From: Stutzerimonas stutzeri
Lineage (GTDB): Bacteria; Pseudomonadota; Gammaproteobacteria; Pseudomonadales; Pseudomonadaceae
DNA: 64,000 bases
Direction of reading: 5' to 3'
Assembly: GCF_013522825.1 (NCBI RefSeq)
Contig: NZ_JAAMQZ010000017.1
Span: 37,913-101,912, forward strand
A program made the translations under genes and the position numbers. Shown here piece after piece: positions 1 through 9,374 of the stretch (position 1 is its first letter; each line of letters starts with the position of its first letter). The notes beneath the pieces were generated by a model, which ran no database searches, had not been told where the DNA came from, and was given only the letters and a program-made list of their open reading frames with translations.

Positions 1-97
1 ATCCGAAGGCGCCCTCACAGCGCCTGACCATCCGCACGATGAAGACTCACCCATCAGCTTTTTCGTCCAGCCTCCAGCGCCCTTCTCGCCTTCTCGC
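1..97. other. Intergenic segment downstream of era with one heptamer-repeat arm
   Basis: No gene can be supported here. Bases 59-80 carry one arm (TTTCGTCCAGCCTCCAGCGC) of a dispersed repeat that recurs as full hairpins at 30181, 31732 and 53595. In Pseudomonas recO normally follows era, so its start may lie just left of base 1; a short open frame on the minus strand is visible but cannot be assigned. Confidence 0.5.
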
Positions 98-1012
98 TTA
101 CTGGTAGCCCAGCGAATGCAGCGCACGTTCGTCATCGGACCAGCCGCTCTTGACCTTCACCCACAGGTTCAGCATGACCTTGGAGTCGAACAGCACTTCC
201 ATGTCCTTGCGGGCTTCCTGGCCGATGCGTTTGATGCGCTCGCCCTTGTCGCCGATGATGATTTTCTTCTGCCCGTCGCGCTCGACCAGAATCAGCGCAT
301 GGATATGCAGAACATGCCCTTGCTGTTTGAAGTCCTCGATCTCGACGGTGATCTGATAAGGCACTTCCGCCCCCAGCTGGCGCATGATCTTTTCGCGCAC
401 CAGTTCGGCGGCAAGGAAACGGCTGCTACGATCGGTGATCTGGTCTTCAGGGAAAAAGTGCTCGCCTTCAGGCAGATGCGAGGCCACCAGTTTCTCGAAC
501 ACATCGAGATTCTGCCCGTGCTGGGCGGAAATCGGCACGATCTCGGCATTGGGCAACTGCTGCGCCAGCCACTCGAAGTGCGGCAGCAGCTCACTCTTGT
601 CTTCGACGCGATCGGTCTTGTTCACCGCGATGATCACAGGCCCCTCGACATACTGAACACGTTCGAGTACCAGCTGGTCTTCCTCGGTCCAACGCGTGCG
701 ATCGACGACGAACACCACGACATCGACATCCTTGAACGCCGATGAGGCCGTGCGGTTCATATAGCGGTTGAGTGCTGTCTCGCCATTCTTGTGCATGCCG
801 GGGGTGTCGACATAGACGGCCTGAACGGCGCCTTCGGTCTTGATTCCGAGCATGTTGTGGCGGGTGGTCTGCGGTTTGCGCGAAGTGATGGCGAGCTTCT
901 GCCCGAGGACGTGGTTGAGCAGCGTCGACTTGCCAACATTGGGGCGACCCACGATGGCCACATAACCGCAGCGGCTTACCGCATCTTCTGTCTGTTGTTC
1001 AATCATGTCCAT
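98..1012 (-). CDS. era: GTPase Era, ribosome assembly
   Basis: Era is an essential GTPase that binds the 3' end of 16S rRNA during 30S maturation and works at the membrane and ribosome. The P-loop GRPNVGKST lies near residue 22, followed by the DTPG and NKTD guanine-binding motifs. The C-terminal third is the KH RNA-binding domain with a GxxG-like [11 protein letters not shown] stretch. I chose the ATG at 1012 (MDMIEQQ), which gives 304 aa, the usual Era length; a longer in-frame opening to 1078 only reads back through rnc. The start overlaps the rnc stop by 14 bases, so translation is probably coupled in the lepA-lepB-rnc-era group. Confidence 0.97.
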   Translation of the reverse strand: MDMIEQQTEDAVSRCGYVAIVGRPNVGKSTLLNHVLGQKLAITSRKPQTTRHNMLGIKTEGAVQAVYVDTPGMHKNGETALNRYMNRTASSAFKDVDVVVFVVDRTRWTEEDQLVLERVQYVEGPVIIAVNKTDRVEDKSELLPHFEWLAQQLPNAEIVPISAQHGQNLDVFEKLVASHLPEGEHFFPEDQITDRSSRFLAAELVREKIMRQLGAEVPYQITVEIEDFKQQGHVLHIHALILVERDGQKKIIIGDKGERIKRIGQEARKDMEVLFDSKVMLNLWVKVKSGWSDDERALHSLGYQ

Positions 1013-1688
1013 TCTCCACGCCCAGCGCGATGAGTGCCGAAGCAGCGGCAACCTGTTCGGCAATGCGCCGACTGGCACCCTGCCCCTGTGTCTTCTCGTT
1101 GAGCAGCGCTACCTGGCACTCGACGAAGAAGGTCCGGCAATGCGGCTCACCCTCGATAGCCACCACTTCATAGCGCGGCAGCTCACAGGCACGCGATTGC
1201 AGAAACTCCTGCAGACGGGTCTTCGGGTCCTTGTTGGTGTCGACCAGCGTCAGCCCCTGCAGTTCGTTGGCCAGCCAGGCCAGCACACGATCACGCGCGG
1301 TTTCCATGCCGGCATCCAGGTAGATCGCGCCGATCAGGGCCTCCAGCGTGTCGGCCAGGATCGATTCGCGGCGAAACCCGCCGCTCTTCAGTTCACCCGA
1401 ACCCAGGCGCAGGTATTCGCCCAGCTCGAAGCCACGGGCCAGTACCGCCAGCGTCTCGCCCTTGACCAGGCGCGCGCGCAGACGGGACAGCTGCCCTTCC
1501 TTCGCCTGGGGGAAGTGTGTGAACAACGCCTCCCCGGCGATGAAGTTGAGAATGGCATCGCCAAGGAATTCCAGACGCTCATTGTTGCGTCCGGCATAAC
1601 TGCGATGAGTGAGAGCCAGGAGCATCAGCTCCTGATCCTTGAATTGATAACCGAGCTTGCGCTCGAGACGGGCTAACGAAGTGCTCAC
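999..1688 (-). CDS. rnc: Ribonuclease III
   Basis: RNase III cuts double-stranded RNA and processes the rRNA precursors and some mRNAs. The 229-residue protein has the family signature NERLEFLGD at about residues 36-44, with the catalytic Glu40 and Asp44, a second acidic pair in [11 protein letters not shown], and a C-terminal dsRNA-binding domain (residues about 155-225). The start is GTG at 1688 and overlaps the upstream DUF4845 stop as GTGA. Its stop lies inside the start of era. The order lepB, DUF4845, rnc, era is the conserved gammaproteobacterial arrangement. Confidence 0.97.
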   Translation of the reverse strand: MSTSLARLERKLGYQFKDQELMLLALTHRSYAGRNNERLEFLGDAILNFIAGEALFTHFPQAKEGQLSRLRARLVKGETLAVLARGFELGEYLRLGSGELKSGGFRRESILADTLEALIGAIYLDAGMETARDRVLAWLANELQGLTLVDTNKDPKTRLQEFLQSRACELPRYEVVAIEGEPHCRTFFVECQVALLNEKTQGQGASRRIAEQVAAASALIALGVENGHD

Positions 1689-2062
1689 GGCATCCTTAGG
1701 CGATATTCTTTGTCGAAGTTCGCCACCAGATCCAGATTGCGGATCAGGGGCTCGCGCTTTTCGTAATTCAGGTGAACCCTGAATTCATTGTTTTCAATCA
1801 CGACCTTCAGCGCCTCTTCCAGATTCAGGTCGCGAATGCCATTGACGTCCATGCCCCGGCGAACGTGACTGTAGAAGTCACGCACGCTGCGCACTTCCGT
1901 AGTTTGGTCACTTTCTACCCCGGAAATGATCTTGTCCATGGACATATAGTCGAAGTAATGCGGCAGCATCTTGAATGCCGTGCTGGCGAAAAACGCCACC
2001 AGCGCCAGCACCATGATCCAGCTCAGCATGGACAGCCCTTTTTGCGAACGAGCGAAACTCAT
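1685..2062 (-). CDS. DUF4845 membrane-anchored protein
   Basis: A small protein of 125 residues from the start [13 protein letters not shown]. It has one N-terminal transmembrane segment (about residues 10-30, [17 protein letters not shown]) and a soluble remainder that is probably periplasmic. It matches the DUF4845 family, which sits between lepB and rnc in many Gammaproteobacteria and has no established function. An upstream in-frame start (MHDVEVD at 2083) would add seven residues; the internal start fits the usual family N-terminus better. It overlaps rnc by four bases. The position next to signal peptidase hints at an envelope role, but this is inference. Confidence 0.85.
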   Translation of the reverse strand: MSFARSQKGLSMLSWIMVLALVAFFASTAFKMLPHYFDYMSMDKIISGVESDQTTEVRSVRDFYSHVRRGMDVNGIRDLNLEEALKVVIENNEFRVHLNYEKREPLIRNLDLVANFDKEYRLRMP

Positions 2063-2151
2063 GTCGACCTCTACGTCGTGCATTACCCACCGATCGGGGC
2101 TGGATAAATATAGCGGGACGGGCCGCAGGAACCGGGCCGTGATTCACAGAC

Positions 2152-3006
2152 TCAGTGAATCAGGCCGACTCGGGAAAAGTGTGGTAGATTGCTGAGCTTC
2201 GGATCGGACCAACTCATCCATATCGCAAAGGCCTTGCCGACGATATTGCGGTCAGGAACCATGCCGGCGAGCTCAGCGGGAATCGCCGCACCCTGCCAGT
2301 AGCGGCTGTCGTTGGAGTTGTCGCGGTTGTCACCCATCATGAAATAGTGACCCTGCGGCACGCGCCACTCGCGATCAGGCTCTACCTGATACCGCCGCAT
2401 TTCCTTGCGAATCATGTGCTCGGCTTCGCCCAGTTTTTCCCGATACAGCCTGGCGCTGCCCAGGCTGCCAGGCTCGTCACCCACCAGCATTTCGGGCACC
2501 GACTGACCATTGATGGTCAGGCGCCTGTCGCTGCCATAGCGAATCACATCGCCCGGCAGGCCAATGACACGCTTGATGTAGTTGATATTCGGATCGTTGG
2601 GATAGCGAAACACCATGACATCGCCACGTTTCGGATCGCTGACGTCGATGATCTTGGTATCGACCACCGGCAGCCGAATCCCGTAGGCGAATTTGTTGAC
2701 CAGGATGAAATCGCCCACTTCCAGGGTCGGGATCATCGACCCGGACGGAATCTGGAACGGCTCGATCAGAAAGGAACGCAACACCAACACGATGGCCAGC
2801 ACGGGAAAGAAGGATTTGCCATATTCGATCAGTACCGGCTCCCGGCTCAAGGCCTCCAGCGTGCTCTGATCGAGCTCGCCGGCACTGCGCTCGTAGCTGG
2901 CTATCGCCGCCCGCCGACGCGGTGCAAAAAACACCAGATCGAGAAGCGCGAGAAAACCGCATAGCGCAACGGCAATCACCAGCAACAGCGGGAAATTGAT
3001 CGACAT
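2152..3006 (-). CDS. lepB: Signal peptidase I
   Basis: LepB removes signal peptides from secreted proteins at the periplasmic face of the inner membrane. The 284-residue protein has two N-terminal membrane segments (about residues 6-27 and 65-82). The catalytic Ser90 is in the SGSMIPTL box and the general base Lys145 is in YIKRVIGLPGD; the GDNRDNSNDSRYWG-type box follows near residue 222. It begins two bases after the lepA stop, so the two genes are almost certainly co-transcribed. Length matches the Pseudomonas enzyme. Confidence 0.97.
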   Translation of the reverse strand: MSINFPLLLVIAVALCGFLALLDLVFFAPRRRAAIASYERSAGELDQSTLEALSREPVLIEYGKSFFPVLAIVLVLRSFLIEPFQIPSGSMIPTLEVGDFILVNKFAYGIRLPVVDTKIIDVSDPKRGDVMVFRYPNDPNINYIKRVIGLPGDVIRYGSDRRLTINGQSVPEMLVGDEPGSLGSARLYREKLGEAEHMIRKEMRRYQVEPDREWRVPQGHYFMMGDNRDNSNDSRYWQGAAIPAELAGMVPDRNIVGKAFAIWMSWSDPKLSNLPHFSRVGLIH

Positions 3007-3007
3007 A

Positions 3008-4807
3008 TCAACTATCTACCTTGAGCACCGCGAGGAATGCTTCCTGCGGGATTTCCACGTTACCCACCTGCTTCATGCGTTTCTTGCCCGCCTTCTGCTT
3101 CTCCAGCAGCTTGCGCTTGCGGCTCACGTCGCCGCCGTAACACTTGGCCAGAACGTTCTTGCGCAAGGCTTTCACGGTGCTTCGAGCAACGATCTGACCG
3201 CCAATGGCAGCCTGAATCGCGACGTCGAACATCTGTCGGGGGATCAGCTCCTTCATCTTCTCGACGAGCATGCGACCCTTGTAGTGCGCATTGTCGCGAT
3301 GCACGATCAGTGCCAGCGCATCGACTTTCTCGCCGTTGATGAGGATATCCAGACGGGTCAGGTTGGCCGATTGGAAGCACTCGAAGCTGTAGTCCAGAGA
3401 GGCGTAACCACGGCTGACCGACTTCAGACGATCGAAGAAGTCCAGCACCACTTCGCTCATCGGCAGGTCGTAGCGAACCTGTACCTGAGAGCCGAGGAAC
3501 TGCAGATCGCGCTGCACGCCACGCTTCTCGATACAGAGGGTGATGACACTGCCCAGATGCTCCTGCGGTACCAGGATATTGGCACGCACGATCGGCTCGC
3601 GCATGTCTTCGATGGCGGACAGGTCCGGCAATTTCGACGGACTGTCGACGTAGATGGTTTCGCCGTTCTTCAGTGCCAGTTCGTAGACCACGGTCGGCGC
3701 GGTGGTGATCAGATCCAGGTCGTATTCGCGTTCGAGACGTTCCTGGATGATCTCCATGTGCAGCATGCCGAGGAAGCCGATACGGAAGCCGAAACCGAGG
3801 GCATCGGAGCTTTCCGGCTCGTACTGCAGGGCGGCATCGTTGAGGGTCAGCTTCTGCAGCGCGTCGCGGAAGTCTTCGAAATCATCTGAACTGACCGGGA
3901 ACAGGCCGGCATAGACCTGTGGCTTGACCCTTTTGAAGCCGGGCAGCATCTCGACGTCCGGGGTGTTGGCCAGCGTCAGGGTATCGCCTACCGGTGCCCC
4001 TAGAATGTCCTTGATGCCGGCGATGATGAAGCCCACTTCGCCGGCTTTGAGGTCGGTCGTACTGGTGTGTTTCGGATTGAACACGCCAACGCTGTCGACC
4101 TGATGCGTCTTGCCGGTGGATTTGACCAGCACCTTGTCGCCTTTCTTGATTCGACCGTGACGGACACGGACTAGCGAGACGACGCCTAGGTAGTTGTCGA
4201 ACCAGGAGTCGATGATCAACGCCTGCAATGGCGCATCGACTTCACCAGTGGGCGGCGGAATGGTCGCGACCAGGCGCTCCAGCACCTCATCGACGCCCAT
4301 GCCGCTCTTGGCGCTGCAGGCAACGGCATCGGTCGCATCGATACCGATGATGTGCTCGATCTCGTCCTTGACCTTGTCCGGGTCGGCCTGGGGCAGATCC
4401 ATCTTGTTCAGGACGGGCATGACTTCCAGGCCCTGCTCGATGGCCGTGTAGCAGTTGGCAACCGACTGCGCCTCGACACCCTGCCCTGCATCGACCACCA
4501 GCAGCGCACCTTCACAGGCCGCCAGCGAGCGGCTCACCTCGTAGGTGAAGTCCACGTGGCCGGGGGTGTCGATGAAGTTGAGCTGATAGGTCTTGCCGTC
4601 ACGCGCCTTGTAATGAAGGGTCACGCTGTGGGCCTTGATGGTGATGCCGCGCTCGCGTTCGAGGTCCATGGAGTCGAGGACCTGGGAAGCCATTTCACGC
4701 TCTGTCAGGCCACCGCACATCTGAATGAAGCGGTCGGCCAGGGTCGACTTGCCATGATCAATGTGCGCGATGATGGAAAAATTGCGGATATGACTCAGGT
4801 CACTCAC
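3008..4807 (-). CDS. lepA: Elongation factor 4 (LepA)
   Basis: EF4 is a translation GTPase that binds stalled or mistranslocated ribosomes. The N-terminal GTPase domain shows the P-loop AHIDHGKST, the G2/G3 region ([17 protein letters not shown]) and NKMD. EF-G-like domains and the LepA-specific C-terminal domain with a KxxxKCYGGD stretch follow. I chose the GTG at 4807 ([10 protein letters not shown]), which gives 599 residues, the family length; the open frame upstream to 4891 has no supporting similarity. It heads the lepA-lepB-DUF4845-rnc-era run. Confidence 0.96.
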   Translation of the reverse strand: MSDLSHIRNFSIIAHIDHGKSTLADRFIQMCGGLTEREMASQVLDSMDLERERGITIKAHSVTLHYKARDGKTYQLNFIDTPGHVDFTYEVSRSLAACEGALLVVDAGQGVEAQSVANCYTAIEQGLEVMPVLNKMDLPQADPDKVKDEIEHIIGIDATDAVACSAKSGMGVDEVLERLVATIPPPTGEVDAPLQALIIDSWFDNYLGVVSLVRVRHGRIKKGDKVLVKSTGKTHQVDSVGVFNPKHTSTTDLKAGEVGFIIAGIKDILGAPVGDTLTLANTPDVEMLPGFKRVKPQVYAGLFPVSSDDFEDFRDALQKLTLNDAALQYEPESSDALGFGFRIGFLGMLHMEIIQERLEREYDLDLITTAPTVVYELALKNGETIYVDSPSKLPDLSAIEDMREPIVRANILVPQEHLGSVITLCIEKRGVQRDLQFLGSQVQVRYDLPMSEVVLDFFDRLKSVSRGYASLDYSFECFQSANLTRLDILINGEKVDALALIVHRDNAHYKGRMLVEKMKELIPRQMFDVAIQAAIGGQIVARSTVKALRKNVLAKCYGGDVSRKRKLLEKQKAGKKRMKQVGNVEIPQEAFLAVLKVDS

Positions 4808-4934
4808 AGCTAAACACTCGAATATGCCGCAGGCCGATTGCCCGCCGAAAAATAGCCGCGGATTGTACCTGATCGGTCTTTTCAGCGCCACGCCGAGTCA
4901 GGACCTCCTGGCTGGCACGGCGGCAGCGCCGACA

Positions 4935-4953
4935 AGGGCGACCGAGTCGCCCT
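4935..4953 (-). terminator. Possible hairpin terminator after mucD
   Basis: AGGGCGAC-CGA-GTCGCCCT is a perfect 8-bp stem with a 3-base loop, between the mucD stop and the lepA start. It lacks a clear T run, so it could be a weak terminator or only a structured 5' region for lepA. Confidence 0.4.
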
Positions 4954-4971
4954 GATATCGGATGCAGCGCT

Positions 4972-6384
4972 CTACTCGGCAAGCTTGAAGGTGATGAAGC
5001 TGGCGCGCCCCTGACGCAGCACGCGCATGGACACCGAGCGGTTTTTCGGTAACTGCTCGGCAACACGAGCAAATGTGGAAGCGGAGTCGATGGCCTGGTT
5101 GTTCAGATGAGTGATCACATCACCGGGCCGCAGACCGATCATCGCCGCCGGGCCATTGAGCACTTCGGTGATCACGACACCACCGGAGAGGTCGAGACTG
5201 CGCTTCTGTTCGTCAGTGAGTTCCGACACCTTCACGCCCAACCGGTTGTTGCTCTTTTCCGCACGACTGCTCGCCGTCGCGACCTCCTCACCCTCTTCCG
5301 GCAATGCGCCAACGGTGATCGTCAGCGTCTCGCGACTGCCCTCGCGCACGATGCCCAAACGAGCCTCGGTATCAGGCTTTATAGTGCCGATCAGGTGTGG
5401 CAGATCGGCAGACATGTCGATGGCGTTGTCATTGACACTGAGAATCACATCACCCACCCGCAAGCCGCCCTTCGCCGCCGGCCCGCCATCCATGACCTGG
5501 GCAACCAGCGCGCCTGTCGGACGCTCGAGCCCGAAGGACTCGGCCAGATCCCGGTTCACTTCCTGGATGACCACGCCCAGCCAGCCTCGGCTGACCTTGC
5601 CATCGGTGCGCAGCTGCTCGGAGATATCCATCGCGACATCGATGGGGATGGCAAACGACAATCCCATGAAGCCACCCGAGCGGGTAAATATCTGCGAGTT
5701 GATGCCAATGACTTCACCCTGCAGATTGAACAGTGGCCCGCCGGAGTTGCCCGGATTGATCGCGACATCGGTCTGAATGAAGGGCACATAACTTTCATTG
5801 GGCAGGTTACGCCCCGTAGCGCTGACGATACCCGCCGTCACCGTATGGTCGAAGCCGAACGGAGAGCCAATGGCCAGAACCCATTCACCCGCCTTGAGCG
5901 TGCTGGATTTGCCCAGCTTGACGGTCGGCAGGTTCTCGCCGTCGATCTTGAGCAGCGCCACATCGGTACGGGGGTCGGCGCCCACAAGCGTGGCTTCCAT
6001 TTCACTGCGATCCGGCAGACGCACGATGATCTCGTCGGCATCAGCCACCACATGATTGTTGGTCAGCACATAACCATCAGCCGAGATGATGAAACCGGAA
6101 CCCAGCGACTGTGCTTCACGCCGCTGCCCCCCGCCTGGCAGGCCCGGAATGCTGTGTTCGAAAAATTCGCGAAAGATGGGCGGCAGGCCTTCCAGGTCAG
6201 GCAGTTGCGGATGGGCGCGAGCCGGCACTTTCTGCTTGGTGCTGATATTGACTACCGCCGGCGAGGCGCTTTCGACCAGGGGCGTGAAATCAGGCAGCTG
6301 AGCCTGTGCCAGCGTCGCCTGCCCCAGAAAAAGCAGCGCAGCGACGAACGCGAAGCAGCTAGTGCGTTGAACCTTCAAGATCAT
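4972..6384 (-). CDS. mucD: Periplasmic serine protease MucD (DegP/HtrA family)
   Basis: MucD degrades misfolded envelope proteins and dampens AlgU activation in Pseudomonas. From the ATG at 6384 the product is 470 aa, with a signal peptide (residues 1-28, ending near LAQAQ). The trypsin-like triad is visible as His in LTNNHVV, Asp in DPRTDVALLK and Ser in GNSGGPLF. Two PDZ domains occupy about residues 270-360 and 375-465. The start overlaps the end of mucC by 26 bases; the sequence AAGGGGG just upstream could be the ribosome site. It is the last gene of algU-mucABCD. Confidence 0.95.
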   Translation of the reverse strand: MILKVQRTSCFAFVAALLFLGQATLAQAQLPDFTPLVESASPAVVNISTKQKVPARAHPQLPDLEGLPPIFREFFEHSIPGLPGGGQRREAQSLGSGFIISADGYVLTNNHVVADADEIIVRLPDRSEMEATLVGADPRTDVALLKIDGENLPTVKLGKSSTLKAGEWVLAIGSPFGFDHTVTAGIVSATGRNLPNESYVPFIQTDVAINPGNSGGPLFNLQGEVIGINSQIFTRSGGFMGLSFAIPIDVAMDISEQLRTDGKVSRGWLGVVIQEVNRDLAESFGLERPTGALVAQVMDGGPAAKGGLRVGDVILSVNDNAIDMSADLPHLIGTIKPDTEARLGIVREGSRETLTITVGALPEEGEEVATASSRAEKSNNRLGVKVSELTDEQKRSLDLSGGVVITEVLNGPAAMIGLRPGDVITHLNNQAIDSASTFARVAEQLPKNRSVSMRVLRQGRASFITFKLAE

Positions 6385-6865
6385 TCCCCCTTGGCGAAAA
6401 CGAACCGACCGCCGCATCAGCGCCGGCCACGGCCAGCATGACGCGCAGTACAACCGGTTGCAGTGCGCAGTCTCCTGCCGCTCGCCGGCTGCGCGCACGC
6501 ACGACCAGCCATGAAACCAGGAAACCGCCAAGCCCGGCCAGTATCACGTATGGCTCCGGCGCCGACAGCCCGGAGGCCGCCAGCGCGGAAGCGAACAGTA
6601 CGATGAGCGGGAAAAGATAAACAAGGACCGCACCGCGCAGCAACACATCTTCGCGGATGCCGATAACGACCGAATCACCCACCTGCAGGCGCTGATCGCA
6701 GAGGGCGCGGATCAGCCCGCGCCGCTCACGGACGCCCAGCCGGTCCATCAGCCCCTGACCGCAACCATTCCTGGCGGAGCAACCGGAGCAGGTGCTCTTG
6801 CGCTGCGTCTCGACCCAGACGGCGCCGGACTCCACAGCAATCACACGCCCAGGCTCTTCTATCAT
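6359..6865 (-). CDS. mucC: SoxR-reducing/RseC family protein MucC
   Basis: An inner membrane protein of the RseC family, 168 aa. The N-terminal region has a Cys cluster (CSGCSARNGCG, residues about 26-36) that may bind an iron-sulfur cluster or take part in redox chemistry. Two membrane segments lie at about residues 82-103 and 107-123. In P. aeruginosa mucC is the fourth gene of algU-mucABCD and has a modest effect on alginate control; the E. coli homologue is linked to SoxR reduction. Overlaps mucB by ATGA. Confidence 0.92.
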   Translation of the reverse strand: MIEEPGRVIAVESGAVWVETQRKSTCSGCSARNGCGQGLMDRLGVRERRGLIRALCDQRLQVGDSVVIGIREDVLLRGAVLVYLFPLIVLFASALAASGLSAPEPYVILAGLGGFLVSWLVVRARSRRAAGDCALQPVVLRVMLAVAGADAAVGSFSPRGNDLEGSTH

Positions 6866-7806
6866 CGCGACGCCTGGTCTGCCCCGGCGCGCATCGACAG
6901 CGCGACCCGTTCGGCGGTTCCGAGCGGAACCTCGCCGACAACCGTCACCATCACGTCGCCATCAGCGGTCGTGAGACGTTTCGACACCGCGACAGTAGGC
7001 CCCATCTGGTTGCGCGCATCCTCGACGACCGCGCCCCGCAATGGCTCAAGAAACACCGAGAAGCGCGCCAGACCGTCCCCATAGGACAGCCATGTCACGC
7101 GCTCATCCGAAGCGGGGCTGGGACGTACATTGGAGTCGAGCAGTTGAAAGCCTTCCGGCAGCCAGTCGGAGCGCCACTGCGGCGCAACCGCTTCGCCTTC
7201 GGTAGCCAGGGAAACGGGCTGGCATGCCGCACCTGTCTCGACATCAGCAGGCTGAACGGCATCGGGTGAAAAATGAACGAACTGGAAGCGTTCAAGCAAC
7301 TGCCCGCTTTCACTGAGCAGCAACGATTTGAGCGGCAGCGCCGTTTCGCGGTCGAGATGCAATTCGAATCCGTAGCGGTGCTGATCCTTTGGCCGTACGG
7401 CAAGCGCCACGGTTGGCCTTCCGGCTACTCGTGACTCACCAAGCAACTGGAAATCATACCACTGGCCGAGCGCCTTGGGATCGAGCTGCGCTTGCTGCCA
7501 CGGCTGCACATCCCTGACCTGGGAGGCCAGCTGCTCGCTGGCGCACTGCACTCGACCATCCACCAGCAGAACTTCCGCCGCAGGTCCGTCAAGCTGCAAC
7601 AGGCGCTCATGACGCCTGTCCTTTTCGATCAATTGCCAGACGGCATGACTGGAAAAGCTGCCGTTGCGTTCATACATGAAGGTGCCATGGTAGCTCTGCT
7701 TCTTTTCAGACATCGCAAAACGCTGCAACCAGGCATCGGCATCAGCAGCAAAGGCCGGCATCGACAGCCAGCCTCCGAGCACCACACAAAGCGGTATTAC
7801 ACGCAT
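6862..7806 (-). CDS. mucB: Periplasmic sigma-factor regulator MucB (RseB)
   Basis: MucB binds the periplasmic part of the anti-sigma factor MucA, protects it from cleavage and senses lipid or envelope signals. The 314-residue product starts with a signal peptide (ending at PAFAADA, about residue 21). The large N-terminal lipoprotein-like domain contains SYHGTFMYERNG, and the smaller C-terminal domain follows. It sits eight bases downstream of mucA and overlaps mucC by four bases. Confidence 0.95.
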   Translation of the reverse strand: MRVIPLCVVLGGWLSMPAFAADADAWLQRFAMSEKKQSYHGTFMYERNGSFSSHAVWQLIEKDRRHERLLQLDGPAAEVLLVDGRVQCASEQLASQVRDVQPWQQAQLDPKALGQWYDFQLLGESRVAGRPTVALAVRPKDQHRYGFELHLDRETALPLKSLLLSESGQLLERFQFVHFSPDAVQPADVETGAACQPVSLATEGEAVAPQWRSDWLPEGFQLLDSNVRPSPASDERVTWLSYGDGLARFSVFLEPLRGAVVEDARNQMGPTVAVSKRLTTADGDVMVTVVGEVPLGTAERVALSMRAGADQASR

Positions 7807-7814
7807 GTTGTTCC

Positions 7815-8408
7815 TTAACGATCTTCCATACTGGCGGCGCGCGCATAGGGCAACGCACTTTCAGACTCGCTACCAAAGGCAGCCTGTTGCGCATGCTGGC
7901 GTACATACGCAGGCAGACGCTGTTCATGCCAGCCTTCGGCAGCGGAAGCCTCGGCGTCCATCGCTCCGGCATTGTCACTGCCGCTATAGCCAGCCAATAC
8001 CGCCGGCCCCTGAGCAGCTTGCGGTACGGCAATGCTCGGCTGGGCAGCCTGTTGCGCCATCTGCGGCCCGGCGACTTCGCTCTGATTGTACAGACGAACA
8101 CCCGCCAGTACAGCCACGGTCACCGAGGCGGCAACCGCCAGGCGACCCATATTGCGCCAGGCGGACTTCTGCGGCTTGACGACACTGATGGTCGGCTCAT
8201 CGGCCAGGGCAGCGGATACCGCCGAAGCAATATCCATGCGGGGCTCGATCAACTCCCTGTGCATGGCGGCACGCGCAATCTGATAACGCGACCAGGTTGC
8301 ACGCATCTCGCTATCGCCATCCGCTGCGAGCACTCGACGTAATTCTAACTCGTCCGCTTCGTTATCCATCACTGCGGACAGCGATTCATGCAGGGCTTCA
8401 CGACTCAT
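7815..8408 (-). CDS. mucA: Anti-sigma factor MucA
   Basis: MucA holds AlgU inactive at the inner membrane. From the ATG at 8408 (MSREALHESLSAVMDNEADE) the protein is 197 aa. The cytoplasmic AlgU-binding part covers residues 1-80, one membrane segment lies at about 86-105 (GRLAVAASVTVAVLAGVRLY), and the rest is the periplasmic MucB-binding tail ending ARAASMEDR. The gene is full length: the truncations that cause mucoidy in P. aeruginosa isolates are absent. A longer frame to 8450 would run into algU and is less likely. Confidence 0.96.
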   Translation of the reverse strand: MSREALHESLSAVMDNEADELELRRVLAADGDSEMRATWSRYQIARAAMHRELIEPRMDIASAVSAALADEPTISVVKPQKSAWRNMGRLAVAASVTVAVLAGVRLYNQSEVAGPQMAQQAAQPSIAVPQAAQGPAVLAGYSGSDNAGAMDAEASAAEGWHEQRLPAYVRQHAQQAAFGSESESALPYARAASMEDR

Positions 8409-8439
8409 GGCGGTTCCTCTCTTGGCTGTCGCCGCTGTC

Positions 8440-9021
8440 TCAGGACTCATGCAACAAGGGTTGCAACGATTTATCTATGGCTTCCCGCGCCCGGAATATC
8501 CGAGAGCGGACTGTACCCACCGGACACTGCATGACGTTTGCAATGTCCTCATAACTGAGACCATCGAATTCGCGCAGTGTTAGAGCCGTGCGCAAATCTT
8601 CCGGAAGCTGCTGTATGGTTCGGTGGACCGTATCTTCGATTTCATCCCTGAGAAGCGCTCGCTCCGGCGACTCGATGTCCTTGAGGGCGTGATCGCCGTC
8701 GTAGAACTCCGCATCTTCGGAACTGACATCACTGTCCGGTGGCCGTCTCCCTCTGGCCACCAAATGATTCTTCGCCGTGTTGATTGCAATACGATACAGC
8801 CAGGTATAAAAGGCACTGTCGCCGCGAAAATTCGCCAGCGCCCGATAGGCCTTAATGAAGGCTTCCTGCGCAACATCCTGCGCCTCATGGGAGTCATGCA
8901 CGAAACGCACGATCAGCCCAAGGATCTTGTGCTGGTATTTCAATACCAGCAAATCGAAAGCCCGCTTGTCTCCTCGCTGTACTCGTTCGACCAGTTGCTG
9001 GTCCTGCTCCTGGGTTAGCAT
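8440..9021 (-). CDS. algU: Sigma factor AlgU (RpoE, sigma-22)
   Basis: An ECF sigma factor for envelope stress and alginate genes. The 193-residue protein from MLTQEQDQQLVERV has region 2 (residues about 20-90, with the region 2.3/2.4 stretch FYTWLYRIAINTAKNHL) and region 4 (about 130-190, ending GTVRSRIFRAREAIDK). Length equals that of the P. aeruginosa protein. An upstream frame to 9159 has no family similarity. An AlgU-type promoter is present about 240 bases upstream (9262-9288), consistent with autoregulation. Confidence 0.97.
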   Translation of the reverse strand: MLTQEQDQQLVERVQRGDKRAFDLLVLKYQHKILGLIVRFVHDSHEAQDVAQEAFIKAYRALANFRGDSAFYTWLYRIAINTAKNHLVARGRRPPDSDVSSEDAEFYDGDHALKDIESPERALLRDEIEDTVHRTIQQLPEDLRTALTLREFDGLSYEDIANVMQCPVGTVRSRIFRAREAIDKSLQPLLHES

Positions 9022-9374
9022 AAACACTCCTTCATGACCCGGAAGGGGTGCTGCTCCTGCCAGCGAGCTGACCTGCCAGAATAGACCCGGGCTTTGCGCA
9101 AAAGTTCTCCCCCTTCCTAGCAAGCTGTACTGCACACGCCTGACGGCATTGGCAGGCAACGCGGAAAACCTGATCGGTTGACGCTGCCTCCCGGTATTTC
9201 ACAGCAAAAGCCTTCCGCCCACTTTCTTCGGTGAGCACCCGGCTTGTATCCACAACTATCTATAGAAAGGGCCTGGCATGAAAAGTTCCTGAGCAACCTA
9301 AGAAAATGCGCGAGCGCTTTTTTGCCGCCACAGACACTCTATATACTGCCCGCGCCTCCAAAGCGAGATCTCAA
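9022..9374. other. Divergent control region between algU and nadB
   Basis: 353 bases without a gene. It holds the AlgU-type promoter at 9262-9288 on the minus strand and an A/T-rich stretch at about 9316-9350 that could hold the nadB promoter, for which no clean -35/-10 pair is visible. The long algU leader (about 240 bases) is otherwise unexplained. Confidence 0.5.
9262..9288 (-). promoter_or_regulatory. AlgU-dependent promoter upstream of algU
   Basis: On the minus strand GAACTT (9288-9283) is followed after 16 bases by TCTAT (9266-9262). This fits the AlgU/RpoE consensus GAACTT-N16/17-TCtga and points toward algU, implying a self-activating loop as known in P. aeruginosa. Confidence 0.75.
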
